This document shows positions 45,156 to 54,429 of a DNA stretch of 64,000 nt, piece by piece. Below the pieces are notes generated by a model. It ran no database searches. It was not told where the DNA came from and was given only the letters and a program-made list of their open reading frames with translations. Origin of the DNA: Streptomyces xanthophaeus. GTDB taxonomy: Bacteria > Actinomycetota > Actinomycetes > Streptomycetales > Streptomycetaceae. Position 1 is the first letter of the stretch. Every line of letters begins with the position of its first letter. The DNA is taken from assembly GCF_000725805.1 (NCBI RefSeq), contig NZ_JOFT01000036.1, positions 11,209 to 75,208 of the forward strand, given 5' to 3'. A program made the position numbers and the translations under genes.

Positions 45156-46433
45156 ATGGATGCCGCCTTCACCGCGGAGCAGGACGAGATGCGCCGCACC
45201 CTGCGCGAGATCCTGGGCAAACGCTGCGGCCCGGACGAGGTCAAGGCCGCCGTCCGCACCGCCGCCGGACACGATCACGAGCTGTGGCAGCAGCTCGCCC
45301 GGCAGCTCGGGCTGCCCGGGACCGCCGTCGCCGAGGAGTACGGCGGCGTCGGCTGCACCCCCGCCGACCTGGCCTTGGCCTGCGAGGAGACCGGGCGGGC
45401 ACTGCTGCCCTCCCCGCTGCTGGCCACCGCCGTGCTCGGCGTGCCGCTGATCACCGCCCTCGGCACCGAGGCCCAGCGCGCCGCGCTGCTGCCCCCGCTC
45501 GCGGCGGGCGGGCTGACCGCCGCCCTCGCCGTCCCCGGCCCGGCCCTGGCCACCGCGCTCGCGCTCACCGGCGACAACACCGACGGGGAGTGGTCGGGGG
45601 GCGGCCGGGCCGGCGGGGTGCAGGCCCGCGCCGACGCGGGCGGCGACGGCTGGCGGCTCTACGGGGAGAGCGCCCAGGTGCTCGACGGGCACAGTGCCTC
45701 CGTGCTGCTCGTCGCCGCGCACACCGGTGGCTTCGCCCGCAGCCGCACCCTGCTGTTCCTGGTCCGGGGTGACGCGCCCGGCCTCGTCCGCAGTCGGCAG
45801 GCCGTCCTCGACGAGACCCGCCCGCAGGCCAGGATCCAGCTGCGGGACGTACCCGCGGAGCTGCTCGGAGAGGACGGGGCGGACGTGCTCGGCGCCCTCG
45901 CCGCCACCGGGCGCACCGCCTGCGCGGCCCTGGCCGCCGAGGCGGTCGGCGCGGCCGGGCAGGCGCTCGCCCGCACCGTGGAGTACGTGCGCCGGCGCGA
46001 GCAGTTCGGCCGCCCCATCGGCTCGTTCCAGGCGGTCAAGCACCGCCTCGCGGACCTGTACGTACAGGTGCAGGCGGCCAGGTCGGCGGCCTACTACGCC
46101 GCCTGGGACCCCGAGCAGGGCGGCCTCGCCCTCGCCCAGGCCCTGGAGGCCCTGCGGATCACCGCGGGCGAGGCCATCCAGCTGCACGGCGGCATCGGTT
46201 TCACCTGGGAGCACGACGCGCACCTCTACTTCAAACGGGCCGCCGCCGACGAGCTGCTGTTCGGCCCCGTGCACCGGCTGCGCGCGCACGCCGCGGACCG
46301 CGCGGGCCTGTTCGCGCCCGCGCACGCCTCCGCGACCGGACCGGCAACCGAGTCCGCGACCGAGCCCGCGACGGCGCACCCGCCCGCGGCCGCGACCGCC
46401 CCGACATCCCTCACCGAAAGGGTGGCCGTCTGA
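45156..46433 (+). CDS. Acyl-CoA dehydrogenase, beta-type subunit (ACAD 4)
   Basis: A 425-aa ACAD-like protein: FTAEQDEMRRTLREIL, YVRRREQFGRPIGSFQAVKH and the beta-type HGGIGFTWEHDAHLYFKRAA motif. It ends in an Ala/Thr/Pro-rich tail (ATESATEPATAHPPAA) of ~45 residues not found in ACAD 2. It lacks an alpha partner nearby; ACAD 3 at 28254 is the candidate. It overlaps the F420-type gene by TGATG. Operator 9 precedes it. Confidence 0.9.
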   Translation: MDAAFTAEQDEMRRTLREILGKRCGPDEVKAAVRTAAGHDHELWQQLARQLGLPGTAVAEEYGGVGCTPADLALACEETGRALLPSPLLATAVLGVPLITALGTEAQRAALLPPLAAGGLTAALAVPGPALATALALTGDNTDGEWSGGGRAGGVQARADAGGDGWRLYGESAQVLDGHSASVLLVAAHTGGFARSRTLLFLVRGDAPGLVRSRQAVLDETRPQARIQLRDVPAELLGEDGADVLGALAATGRTACAALAAEAVGAAGQALARTVEYVRRREQFGRPIGSFQAVKHRLADLYVQVQAARSAAYYAAWDPEQGGLALAQALEALRITAGEAIQLHGGIGFTWEHDAHLYFKRAAADELLFGPVHRLRAHAADRAGLFAPAHASATGPATESATEPATAHPPAAATAPTSLTERVAV

Positions 46434-46906
46434 TGGCTCCCGGCGTCAAGCTGATGCAGAAGGTCTCCTCGACCATGCTGTTCGCCAAGATCGCACCGCA
46501 CTTCATCCCCGCCATGGACCGCGCCGTGCACAAGCTCACCCGGGGCAGGGTGCTGCTCAGCGCCCAGATGCTGCCGGGCGTGATCCTGACCGCCAAGGGC
46601 GCCAGGACCGGCGAGCCGCGCACCACCCCGCTCGCCTGCATGCCGGAGGACGGCGGGACGAGCTGGCTGCTGATCGGCTCCAACTTCGGCCGGCCCGGGC
46701 ACCCGGCGTGGACCGGCAACCTGCTCAAGCACCCGGACGCGGACGTGAGTTGGAAGGGCCAGGACATCGCGGTGCGGGCCCGGCTGCTGGAGGGCGAGGA
46801 ACGCGCGACGGCATGGAGTGCGGTGCTGAAGTTCTGGCCGCCGTACGCGACGTACCAGGCGCGCATCGAGCGCGAGATCCGGCTGTTCCGCCTGGAGCGT
46901 CGCTGA
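46433..46906 (+). CDS. Nitroreductase/Ddn-like deazaflavin (F420)-dependent family protein
   Basis: A 157-aa split-barrel protein: LTAKGARTGEPRTTPLACMP, LIGSNFGRPGHPAWTGNLLK and VSWKGQDIAVRARLLEGEER, the pattern of the DUF385 family that includes F420-dependent Ddn. It would use F420 or a similar cofactor to reduce a cyclic or quinone-like intermediate (inference). ATG 46433 overlaps the ACAD 4 stop (TGATG), so the two are one operon under operator 9. Confidence 0.88.
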   Translation: MAPGVKLMQKVSSTMLFAKIAPHFIPAMDRAVHKLTRGRVLLSAQMLPGVILTAKGARTGEPRTTPLACMPEDGGTSWLLIGSNFGRPGHPAWTGNLLKHPDADVSWKGQDIAVRARLLEGEERATAWSAVLKFWPPYATYQARIEREIRLFRLERR

Positions 46907-46980
46907 TCGCAGGCAGTTCGTGAGGTGCCGTCACCCGGGGTGGGTGTGCGGGCGGGGCCGGCCGGGCCGGCGTGGAGGGC

Positions 46981-47003
46981 GGCGGACCCGGGGAGGGTCC
47001 GCC
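46981..47003. terminator. Hairpin between convergent F420-type gene and TetR gene
   Basis: A 9-bp perfect inverted repeat (46981-46989 and 46995-47003, GGCGGACCC/GGGTCCGCC) with a 5-base loop, abutting the TetR stop. Confidence 0.6.
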
Positions 47004-47004
47004 G

Positions 47005-47652
47005 TCACTTGGTCGGCTTCTTGCCGGTGATGCCCAGGTGGACGAGGAGGGCCAGGTTCGGCTTGAGCTCGGCCTGCTTGACGCCCCAGGTCTGGAAGCC
47101 CTTCTGGTGCGAGGCGACCGCAGCCAGCATGGCGACCAGGGAACCGGCCATGGCCGCCGGGCTGAGGTCCTTGTCGACCTTGCCCTTGGCCTGGAGCTCC
47201 TTCATCGATTCGGTGAGGGAGTTGGTGACCGAGTTCAGGATCTTCATGCGGATCTTGTAGAACCGCTTGTCGCCCTCGGCCGCGCCGAGGTCGACGACCC
47301 GCAGGATCGCGTCGTTGCGCCGCCAGAAGTCCAGGAAGCCCTCGACGAGTTCCTCGGCCGCCGCCCAGCCGGCCTTGCCGACCCAGGTGCGGCCCTCGAC
47401 GAGCGAGGTCAACTGCGCGCCTTCGGTCGCCATTTGCTCGGCGATCTCCAGGACGGCGCCCTCGACGTCCGGGAAGTACTGGTAGAAGGTCGCGGGGGAG
47501 GTGCCGGCCTTGCGGGCGACGTCGATCACTTTGACGTCGCGGTACGGCGAGGAGCTGAGCATCTCGCTCAGGCAGTCGAGCAGCTTCTGCCGCGTCGCCT
47601 GGCCGCGCCGGCCGGCGACACGCCCGTCGACGGTGCGTACTTGTCCTGTCAT
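47005..47652 (-). CDS. TetR-family transcriptional regulator, candidate repressor of the CTGAC-GTCAG regulon
   Basis: A 215-aa TetR protein. The HTH is VKVIDVARKAGTSPATFYQY (residues 40-59). A ligand domain follows (YKIRMKILNSVTNSLTESMK, MAGSLVAMLAAVASHQKGF). It is the only TetR gene in the window, and a degenerate copy of the recurrent palindrome (operator 10) overlaps its own ATG, which would allow autorepression. I recall a TetR gene next to kbpA-afsK in S. coelicolor (SCO4421, from memory). The natural ligand is probably an acyl-CoA intermediate (inference). Confidence 0.9.
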   Translation of the reverse strand: MTGQVRTVDGRVAGRRGQATRQKLLDCLSEMLSSSPYRDVKVIDVARKAGTSPATFYQYFPDVEGAVLEIAEQMATEGAQLTSLVEGRTWVGKAGWAAAEELVEGFLDFWRRNDAILRVVDLGAAEGDKRFYKIRMKILNSVTNSLTESMKELQAKGKVDKDLSPAAMAGSLVAMLAAVASHQKGFQTWGVKQAELKPNLALLVHLGITGKKPTK

Positions 47653-47660
47653 GCCGTCAG
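47646..47660. promoter_or_regulatory. Operator 10 (weak): CTGTCATGCCGTCAG
   Basis: The right arm CGTCAG is perfect and the left arm has two mismatches. It overlaps the TetR start codon (47650-47652 on the minus strand), so binding would block translation-proximal transcription. This is the weakest site of the set. Confidence 0.5.
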
Positions 47661-47982
47661 CTTACCGAGGGGTGATCGGCGCGCTATTCGGCCGCCTGCA
47701 AATGGGGTTACGGGGTCATTGGCCTGGGCGGGAGCCCGTCGGGGCGGGCCGCGGACGCGGATTTCGGCCGGGCGTGGCGCCCGTACGGCGCCGACGCGGC
47801 GCCGGCGGGGCGCGAGCGTGCCGCCGGGCACACCGCCGGGACCGCCGTCGGGCGCGTCGTCCCGTTCCGCGAGATTTCCCCCGATTAGTCTTATCAACAG
47901 GCTGTGGACAAGTTTTCGGGCGGATCATGGCTGGGAGAAGTGGGAGGGTACACACCCCCGCACAACGGAAGGAACCGGGCTC
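47653..47982. other. 330-bp divergent region between TetR and VOC/kbpA-like genes
   Basis: No gene is supported. It contains TGTGGACAA (47903-47911), a perfect reverse-complement DnaA box (TTGTCCACA), preceded by TTATCAACA at 47891-47899, one mismatch from a DnaA box. An ACGGAAGGA Shine-Dalgarno for the next gene is at 47965. The rest is GC-rich and shows no clear promoter. Confidence 0.55.
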
Positions 47983-48777
47983 ATGGCCGCATTCGCGGAA
48001 GGCGAACCCTGCTGGGTGGACGCCTCGCTTCCGGACGTCGAGGCGGGCAAGCGCTTCTACGGCGAGCTCTTCGGGTGGACCTTCGGCGGCAGTGCGGGCG
48101 CCGAGTACGGGGGCTACACACAGGCCTACAGCCACGGGCGCAACGTCGCCGCCCTCGCCCCCAAGCCCGACGGCCGGATGCCCACCGTATGGGGGATCTA
48201 CCTGTACACCTCCGACGCCTACGCCTGTGCCCAGCGCATCCGCGCCGCGGGCGGCCAGCTCGTGATGGACCCCATGCCCGTCGGCCCGTACGGCACGGCC
48301 GGGATGGCCGCGGACCCCGGCGGGGCCGTCTTCGGCCTTTGGCAGCCCGGCACCCACCACGGCTTCGAGGCCCAGCAGGAACCGAACAGCTACTGCTGGA
48401 CCGAGGTGTACACCCGGGCCCGCGAAGCCGTCGACGACTTCTACGCCAAGGTCTTCGGCTACGTCCCGCAGGACCAGGACGACGCCGGGGTCGACTACCG
48501 CATCTGGTCCCCGCCCGGCAAGGCGCCCGGACCGGACACCGCCGTCATGGGCCGCAGCATGATCACCGACGCCTTCCCGGCGATCATGCCCGCGCATTTC
48601 CTCGCCTACTTCGCCGTCCCGGACTGCGACCAGGCCGTGATCACGGTGCAGCGCCTCGGCGGGCGCGTCACCGCCGATCCCTTCGACACGCCGTACGGCC
48701 GGATCGCCGTCGTCGCCGACAATCAGGGGGCCGTCTTCGGGCTCCTGTCGGAACCCAGGACGAACCCGGCCGCGTAG
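47983..48777 (+). CDS. Two-domain VOC family protein in the KbpA position
   Basis: A 264-aa protein of two VOC half-modules (EGEPCWVDASLPDVEAGKRF... and SYCWTEVYTRAREAVDDFYA), each ending GGAVFGLW / QGAVFGLL. It lies directly upstream of afsK in the same orientation, 157 bp apart. In S. coelicolor the AfsK inhibitor KbpA (252 aa) occupies this neighbourhood (from memory), so it may be the kinase-binding inhibitor that keeps AfsK unphosphorylated. The identity is unproven; size and position agree, and the sequence was not compared. ATG 47983 after ACGGAAGGA. Confidence 0.72.
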   Translation: MAAFAEGEPCWVDASLPDVEAGKRFYGELFGWTFGGSAGAEYGGYTQAYSHGRNVAALAPKPDGRMPTVWGIYLYTSDAYACAQRIRAAGGQLVMDPMPVGPYGTAGMAADPGGAVFGLWQPGTHHGFEAQQEPNSYCWTEVYTRAREAVDDFYAKVFGYVPQDQDDAGVDYRIWSPPGKAPGPDTAVMGRSMITDAFPAIMPAHFLAYFAVPDCDQAVITVQRLGGRVTADPFDTPYGRIAVVADNQGAVFGLLSEPRTNPAA

Positions 48778-48934
48778 CCGGGGCCGTACCCCGCGCGGGC
48801 CTGACAGAATCGGGTTGCGCGACCCGGGCGGCGCCCGGGGGTGAGACGCTGCGCGGGGCCAGGCCCCGCGCCGGTGCGCGTGCTGGTGGAAACGGGTCCG
48901 GAGAGAGGACCCGTACGGGGAGGTGTGGAGGCGA

Positions 48935-51358
48935 GTGGTGGAGCAGCTGACGCAGCACGACCCGAGACGGATCGGCCCCTTCGAGGTGCTGGGACGGCTC
49001 GGCGCCGGCGGCATGGGGCTGGTCTATCTCGCGCGGTCGGCGTCCGGACGGCGTGTCGCGATCAAGACGGTGCGCACCGAGCTCGCCGAGGACCAGCTCT
49101 TCCGCGTGCGCTTCACCCGCGAGGTGGAGGCGGCGCGCGCCGTGTCCGGCTTCTACACCGCGGCCGTGGTCGACGCCGACCCGCGGGCCGCCGTCCCGTG
49201 GCTGACCACCGCCTACGTCCCGGCCCCCTCCCTGGAGGAGATCGTCAACGAGTGCGGGCCCATGCCCGCGCAGGCCGTACGGTGGCTCGCCGCCGGGATC
49301 GCCGAGGCCCTGCAGTCCATCCACGGCGCCGGCCTGGTCCACCGCGACCTGAAGCCCTCGAACGTCCTCGTCGTCGAGGACGGGCCGCGCGTGATCGACT
49401 TCGGCATCGCCAGCGGCGTCTCCAACACCCGCCTGACCATGACGAACGTCGCCGTCGGCACCCCCGCGTACATGTCGCCCGAGCAGGCGAAGGACTCGCG
49501 CAGCGTCAAGGGCGCCAGCGACGTCTTCTCGCTCGGCTCCACCCTCGTCTTCGCCGCCACCGGCCACCCTCCCTACAGCGGGGCCAACCCGGTGGAGACG
49601 GTCTTCATGCTGCTGCGCGAGGGGCCCAACCTGGAGGGGCTGCCCGAGGAACTGCGGCCGCTGATCGATTCCTGCATGCAGATGGACGCCACCCTGCGTC
49701 CCACCCCGGCCGACCTCCAGGCCCAGCTGGCCCCCCACCTCTTCGAGGGCGACGACGAGAGCGGGACCGCCTCCGCGTGGCTGCCCGGGCGGGCCGTCGC
49801 GATGATCGAGGCCCGGCGGGCGGGAAACCGTACGCCCCCCGCACCCGTGGTCCCCTCGCCCGGCCCCGCGTCCCGCCCGGGCTCCGGCTCCGGCGCGGGA
49901 TCCCGCGGACCGCTCTCCGGCCCGGCCACGCACCGCCGCCAGCGCGGCGTCGACCCCTGGCTGGACCCGCGTACGGGCCAGGCCGTGCCGCAGCGCCCGC
50001 AGCACCCGCCCATGTCCCCGGTCCACTCCGGCGACCCCGTCCGCCTCGGCGGCTCCCCGGTGCCGATCGGGCCCGGCCCGCGCGCCACCGCCGCGGCCCC
50101 CGCCGGACACGGCGCCGCCGACTCGGCGACCGGCTGGATCCGCCCCCCGGGCGGCTCGTCCGCCGCGTCCGTCGCCGCTCCCGCCACCGGCCCGGCCGTG
50201 CCGGGCCCCGGCCCGGCTCCGGACAGCGGCCGCTGGCGCCCGTGGCGCTTCCGCATGTCCAACGAGGTCTGGGGCACCCCCACCGTCGCCGGCGACCTGC
50301 TCTACGTCACCTCCTTCGAGGTGCACGCCCTGGACGTGGCCAGCGGCCGCCGCCAGTTCAAGACCCGCGACGTGGCCTGGTCCATGGCCGTCTCCGACGG
50401 CCGCATCCACGCCTCCGACGGCCCCTCCCTCTACGCGCTCGACGCCACCGACGGCTCCGAACGCTGGCGGCTGTCCACCGACGCCTGGGTGTACGCCCTG
50501 CGCGCCGAGCGGGGCACCGTCATCACCGCCACCCGCGGCGGCGGCGTCCAGGGCTGGGAGTCCTCGAACGGCCAGAAGCTGTGGGAGCTGACCGGCGCCC
50601 AGAGCGACTTCGAGACCCCGGAAGCCGCCCCGGTCCTGCACGACGGCACGGTGTACGTGTGGCAGGACGCGCGGCTGCGCGCCCTCGACGCCCGCACCGG
50701 CCGCGAGTCCTGGTCCTACCCGGTCGGCGACGCCGGGTCCTGCGGGAACGTCCCCGTACGGGTCACCCCCGCCCCCGACGGCAACGTCTACGTCAGCGCC
50801 GGCACCCGCGTGCTGTCCGTGGACCGGGCCTCGGGCCGGGTCCGCTGGCACTTCGAGGCCCCCGCCGTGTTCCTGGCGCCCCCGGCCTTCGCCCCGGGCC
50901 CCGCGGTGACCGGGGGCGGGGTCTACCTCGCCGACCACCTCGGCACCGTCTACGCCCTGGACGCCGCCACCGGCAAGGACCGCTGGCGCATCGCCACCGA
51001 GACGCGGTCCTCCACGGACCCGGTGCTGGTGGCCAACGGCAACGTCCACCTCGGCGCGGGCAGCGCCCTGTACACGCTCGACGCGGTCACCGGCACCCCG
51101 AAGTGGCGCTTCGCCGCGGGCGGCGAGATCACCGGCCTGCCGGCCGTGGCGGACGGCCGGGTGCACTTCGGCTCGGCGGACCACTGCCTGTACACCCTGG
51201 ATGCAGCGGGCGGCCAGCTCCGCTGGAAGCTGGCGACCGGCGGGGAGATCACCGGCGCCCCGGTCGCGGAGGCGGGCGTGGTGTACGCGTGCAGCAAGGA
51301 CCGCTGCGTGTACGCCCTGGACGCGGCGAAGGGCACCGGCACCCGTACCAGCACCTGA
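48935..51358 (+). CDS. afsK: Serine/threonine protein kinase AfsK
   Basis: An 807-aa kinase that phosphorylates AfsR. The kinase domain (about residues 14-270) has the P-loop [15 protein letters not shown], catalytic [12 protein letters not shown] and the activation loop [18 protein letters not shown]. With this start the first Thr of the loop is residue 168, matching the known autophosphorylation site of S. coelicolor AfsK (from memory). A Pro/Ser/Gly-rich linker (about 285-435) follows. Residues 445-800 form a PQQ-like beta-propeller with seven [18 protein letters not shown] blades, a sensor domain. GTG 48935 fits the numbering; GTG 48938 has better spacing from GGAGG, and GTG 48923 is a third choice. 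Confidence 0.9.
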   Translation: MVEQLTQHDPRRIGPFEVLGRLGAGGMGLVYLARSASGRRVAIKTVRTELAEDQLFRVRFTREVEAARAVSGFYTAAVVDADPRAAVPWLTTAYVPAPSLEEIVNECGPMPAQAVRWLAAGIAEALQSIHGAGLVHRDLKPSNVLVVEDGPRVIDFGIASGVSNTRLTMTNVAVGTPAYMSPEQAKDSRSVKGASDVFSLGSTLVFAATGHPPYSGANPVETVFMLLREGPNLEGLPEELRPLIDSCMQMDATLRPTPADLQAQLAPHLFEGDDESGTASAWLPGRAVAMIEARRAGNRTPPAPVVPSPGPASRPGSGSGAGSRGPLSGPATHRRQRGVDPWLDPRTGQAVPQRPQHPPMSPVHSGDPVRLGGSPVPIGPGPRATAAAPAGHGAADSATGWIRPPGGSSAASVAAPATGPAVPGPGPAPDSGRWRPWRFRMSNEVWGTPTVAGDLLYVTSFEVHALDVASGRRQFKTRDVAWSMAVSDGRIHASDGPSLYALDATDGSERWRLSTDAWVYALRAERGTVITATRGGGVQGWESSNGQKLWELTGAQSDFETPEAAPVLHDGTVYVWQDARLRALDARTGRESWSYPVGDAGSCGNVPVRVTPAPDGNVYVSAGTRVLSVDRASGRVRWHFEAPAVFLAPPAFAPGPAVTGGGVYLADHLGTVYALDAATGKDRWRIATETRSSTDPVLVANGNVHLGAGSALYTLDAVTGTPKWRFAAGGEITGLPAVADGRVHFGSADHCLYTLDAAGGQLRWKLATGGEITGAPVAEAGVVYACSKDRCVYALDAAKGTGTRTST

Positions 51359-51360
51359 CG

Positions 51361-51380
51361 CGGGCGGGGCCCGCCGCCCG
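51361..51380 (+). terminator. Short hairpin after afsK
   Basis: Inverted repeat CGGGCGG/CCGCCCG (51361-51367 and 51374-51380) with a 6-base loop, starting 2 bp after the stop. Confidence 0.45.
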
Positions 51381-51437
51381 ACGGCGTCGGGGCCCCGCTG
51401 AGTCGCGCAGCGCACCGGGAGTGACAGGATGGACCCC

Positions 51438-51932
51438 ATGAGCAACGTTTTCTTCGACATCACCATCGACGGTGCCCCCGCGGGCCGCATCGTCTTCAAC
51501 CTGTTCGACGAGGTCGTTCCGAAGACCGCCCGCAACTTCCGCGAGCTGGCCACCGGCCAGAACGGCTACGGCTACGCGGGCTCCGGCTTCCACCGCGTCA
51601 TCCCGCAGTTCATGCTCCAGGGCGGTGACTTCACCAACCACAACGGCACCGGCGGCAAGAGCATCTACGGCGAGAAGTTCGCGGACGAGAACTTCGACCT
51701 CAAGCACGACCGCCCGTACCTGCTGTCGATGGCGAACGCCGGCCGCAACACCAACGGCTCGCAGTTCTTCATCACCACGATCGTCACCGGCTGGCTCGAC
51801 GGCAAGCACGTCGTCTTCGGCGAGGTCGTCGAGGGCACCGAGATCGTCGACAAGATCGAGTCCCTGGGCTCCCAGTCGGGTGGCACCAAGGCCAAGATCG
51901 AGATCGCGGCTTCGGGCGTCGTCGAGGCCTGA
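51438..51932 (+). CDS. Peptidyl-prolyl cis-trans isomerase (cyclophilin)
   Basis: A 164-aa cytosolic cyclophilin that speeds prolyl isomerisation. Core motifs: [29 protein letters not shown] (catalytic Arg-Phe-Met), [18 protein letters not shown] and [12 protein letters not shown]. No signal peptide. ATG 51438 ([12 protein letters not shown]) is preferred over ATG 51429, which adds MDP; the cyclophilins I know start at MSN. A good terminator follows. A housekeeping gene inside the AfsK-AfsR interval. Confidence 0.96.
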   Translation: MSNVFFDITIDGAPAGRIVFNLFDEVVPKTARNFRELATGQNGYGYAGSGFHRVIPQFMLQGGDFTNHNGTGGKSIYGEKFADENFDLKHDRPYLLSMANAGRNTNGSQFFITTIVTGWLDGKHVVFGEVVEGTEIVDKIESLGSQSGGTKAKIEIAASGVVEA

Positions 51933-51956
51933 TCCGGCCCGGCCCGTACGACTGGA

Positions 51957-51988
51957 CGGCCCCGCCCCCTTCCCGGGGGCCGGGGCCG
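51957..51988 (+). terminator. Terminator hairpin after the cyclophilin gene
   Basis: A GC-rich stem (51957-51969 with 51975-51988, one bulged base) and a 5-base loop, 25 bp after the stop. Confidence 0.65.
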
Positions 51989-52062
51989 CCGTCATGTCCG
52001 CGCACGGTCCCGCCGGGCGCCGGGACGGCCTACGGGCGCCCCTGCGGCCCCGGCCCGGGCGG

Positions 52063-52581
52063 TCAGCCCTGCGGCGGCGCCCCGTAGGGGTCCTGCGGGC
52101 CGGTGTACGGCCCCGTCCGCGGCGCCGGTTCCACCTGAGGCAGGTCCCGGCGGCGCCCGCGCTTCGGGCGGCCGCTCATCACGGCCGCGGCCAGCAGGAG
52201 CAGGGCGCCGCCGCCGAAGGCATGGGCCAGACCGTCCCCGAGCCCCCGGCCGTCACCGCCCACCGACAGACCCCCCGCGGCCTGGCCCTGGCGGACCATC
52301 CACAGGACGGCGAAACCGAGGACGACCACCCCGGCCAGCGCCATGAGCAGCCGCGAGCGGAGCACGACCGCGCACAGGGTGAGCAGCACGGCGAACAGGA
52401 GCGGCAGCAGCAGCGACGCCAGCAGAGCGGCCCGGGCATCGGTGATCCCCGCGGAGGAGAAGAGCTCCTCGACGCGGTAGTCGCGTCCGTGACGGCCGTC
52501 GTACCAGGCACGGAAGGGGCTCCGGACGGCGGCCGCCGCTCCGATGAGACCCATCAGCGAACCGAGTACGTTGCGGATCAT
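52063..52581 (-). CDS. Hypothetical four-helix membrane protein
   Basis: A 172-aa protein starting MIRNVLGSLMGLIGAAAAVR. About four hydrophobic segments are seen (RAALLASLLLPLLFAVLLTL, LLMALAGVVVLGFAVLWMV, GGGALLLLAAAVM). The Pro/Gly-rich tail ends PYGAPPQG. A glycine-rich GGDGRGLGDG loop lies before the last helix. No family recognised. Confidence 0.72.
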   Translation of the reverse strand: MIRNVLGSLMGLIGAAAAVRSPFRAWYDGRHGRDYRVEELFSSAGITDARAALLASLLLPLLFAVLLTLCAVVLRSRLLMALAGVVVLGFAVLWMVRQGQAAGGLSVGGDGRGLGDGLAHAFGGGALLLLAAAVMSGRPKRGRRRDLPQVEPAPRTGPYTGPQDPYGAPPQG

Positions 52582-52726
52582 GCCCGGCCCTCCGAGACAG
52601 GGTCCCCGGTCCTGACGCTACGCCCGGCCACCGGCCCCCGCATGCCGGGACGGCGCCTTGCCCATGGGCCCCGCGCACCCTCCCTGGTAGGGTCCCGCCC
52701 GTTGTCTTCGGGGGAAGGGTCACACC

Positions 52727-53215
52727 ATGGACGTAGGACGTCGTGTCCGGTTCACCGCAGTGCTGGTGGCCGTCGTGTTCGCGCTGACGGGGTTCTCGTC
52801 GAGCGGCGGATCCGGCAGCGGCAGCAGCGGGAAGAGCAAGAGCAAGAGCAGCAGCGGTGGCGGATGCTCCAGCTCCAAGAGCAAGAAGAAGACGCACAGC
52901 AGCGGCAGCGGCAGCGGCAGCTCCGCCACCCCCTCGCCGAGCAGGACGGGTCCTCCCGCCCACGCCGTCGTCGTCACCTGCGCGGGCCCGGGCAGGACGG
53001 AGGCCACCGTGAAGGTCACCTCCGACGTCGACGCGCAGCGCACCGTCAAGGTCCCCGTGATCTTCCAGGACGCTCAGCGGGGCGCCCTCGACACCGCCTC
53101 CGTGCGGGTCACGCTCAAGGCCCGCGAGACCAAGACGGTCACCGTCGCCCTGTCGCTGCCGAACACGGCCGCCCAGGTGAAGAACTGCACGGTCGGGACC
53201 ATCGAGAAGTCCTAG
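52727..53215 (+). CDS. Secreted Ser/Gly/Lys-rich protein with a degenerate lipobox
   Basis: A 162-aa protein with a signal peptide (VRFTAVLVAVVFALTGFSSSG). The expected lipobox LTGC reads LTGF, so it cannot be lipidated at that site. A SGSGSSGKSKSKSSSGGG linker, a KSKKKTHSSG stretch and a C-terminal beta-rich domain with two cysteines (VVTCAG, KNCTV) follow. No family recognised. Its stop overlaps the convergent gene by 4 bp. Confidence 0.7.
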   Translation: MDVGRRVRFTAVLVAVVFALTGFSSSGGSGSGSSGKSKSKSSSGGGCSSSKSKKKTHSSGSGSGSSATPSPSRTGPPAHAVVVTCAGPGRTEATVKVTSDVDAQRTVKVPVIFQDAQRGALDTASVRVTLKARETKTVTVALSLPNTAAQVKNCTVGTIEKS

Positions 53216-53583
53216 GGAGCACCGGCCGGCAGTGGGACGCCGTGGACCGAGAACGGTTCGGTGAGGGAGGCGTACTGGCCGGCGGTCAGCCGCTCGCGCT
53301 TCCAGATCGCTTGCGCGGTCCGGGTCGTGCACCCGATGGCGGACCGCAGCCCGCCGCCCGGGTGTCCGGCCCTGAGCTCCTCGCCGCGCGGGGCGAAGGC
53401 ATCGCGGACCTGTCTGTTCAGCGCACTGAACTCCGCGGCGGAAAGCCCGGGCACGGCGCCCTGGTCGTACGCGCCGGATGCCACCGCCGTGGCGGTGGCC
53501 CACCGGATCGCGTCCAGCGTCCCTCCGGACAGCCGGGACGCCGTGGCGACGAAGGACGCCACCTCAGGCGGAACCATGGACAT
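53212..53583 (-). CDS. Small hypothetical protein
   Basis: A 123-aa soluble protein (MSMVPPEVASFVATASRLSG) with a GGGLRSAIGCTTRTAQAIWK segment and a LSAAEFSALNRQVRD helix. ATG 53583 or 53577. No family recognised and no Shine-Dalgarno seen. Five GGTAGCC heptamers (53592-53628) lie directly upstream. Confidence 0.6.
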   Translation of the reverse strand: MSMVPPEVASFVATASRLSGGTLDAIRWATATAVASGAYDQGAVPGLSAAEFSALNRQVRDAFAPRGEELRAGHPGGGLRSAIGCTTRTAQAIWKRERLTAGQYASLTEPFSVHGVPLPAGAP

Positions 53584-53591
53584 GCGCCCAC

Positions 53592-53628
53592 GGTAGCCGG
53601 TAGCCGGTAGCCGGTAGCCGGTAGCCGG
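53592..53628. repeat. Five-copy GGTAGCC heptamer tandem repeat
   Basis: Five copies of GGTAGCC in the intergenic space upstream of the 53212-53583 gene. Confidence 0.85.
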
Positions 53629-53652
53629 TGGACGAGAGGGCCGGCCCGTGGG

Positions 53653-54429
53653 TCACCGCAGTCTCGGCTCCGGCGCCCCCTTCCGCCCCGCGAACAGCTC
53701 CGCCTGCCTCTCCGGAGCCAGGTTCCCCAGCGCGATCAGCGCCGGGGCCTGGGCGAGGGCCTGCTGGAGCGCGGCCTGCTTGGCCGACCACAGGGCCCGT
53801 ACGGTGCCCTGCACGGCCTCCGTCGGCAGGCCGGCCAGCGTCCCGGCGGCGCGCAGGGCCGCCGGGAGCAGCTCCGAGGGCCCGGTGAGCTCGGACACCA
53901 GCCCGATCTCGTGCGCCCGCCGGGCCGTGAGGCGTTCCGCCGTGCCCATCAGGGACATCCGGGCCACCTCGCCGAAGGGCATCCGCTGCGCCATGTAGAC
54001 GGCCTCGTAGGCGCTGACCATCCCGTACGTGGTGTGCGGGTCGAAGAAGGTGGCCGTCTCCGAGGCGATCAGGAAGTCGGCCTCGCCCAGCAGGTAGAAG
54101 GCCCCGCCGCAGGCCATGCCGTTGACTGCGGCGATCACCGGCTTCCACAGGTCGCCCGACTTGGGGCCGATCGCCAGCAGCGGGTCGTCGGCCGAGTACG
54201 GGGAGGCCGGCTGCGGCACCTGGACGCCGCGGTCGATGCCGGTGCAGAAGGCGGCGGTGCCCGCGCCCGTCAGCACCACCGCCCGCACGTGCGGCTCGTA
54301 CCGCAACGCCCGCCACGTCTCGGCCAGCTCGGCGGCCGTCTCCAGGTCGACGGCGTTGTGCCGGTGCTCCCGGTCCAGGGTGACGACCGCGACGCCGCTC
54401 GCCGGGTCCCGCTCCACCCGTACGCTCAC
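53653..54429 (-). CDS. Enoyl-CoA hydratase/isomerase (crotonase) 2
   Basis: A 258-aa crotonase-fold protein: VVTLDREHRHNAVDLETAAE, FCTGIDRGVQV, AVNGMACGGAFYLLGEADFL and FFDPHTTYGMVSAYEAVYMA. GTG 54429 overlaps the stop of the DUF35 gene (GTGA), so thiolase, DUF35 and crotonase form one minus-strand operon from 56038. It may hydrate the enoyl-CoA before retro-aldol cleavage. The earlier frame to 54702 is shadow of the DUF35 gene. Confidence 0.9.
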   Translation of the reverse strand: MSVRVERDPASGVAVVTLDREHRHNAVDLETAAELAETWRALRYEPHVRAVVLTGAGTAAFCTGIDRGVQVPQPASPYSADDPLLAIGPKSGDLWKPVIAAVNGMACGGAFYLLGEADFLIASETATFFDPHTTYGMVSAYEAVYMAQRMPFGEVARMSLMGTAERLTARRAHEIGLVSELTGPSELLPAALRAAGTLAGLPTEAVQGTVRALWSAKQAALQQALAQAPALIALGNLAPERQAELFAGRKGAPEPRLR

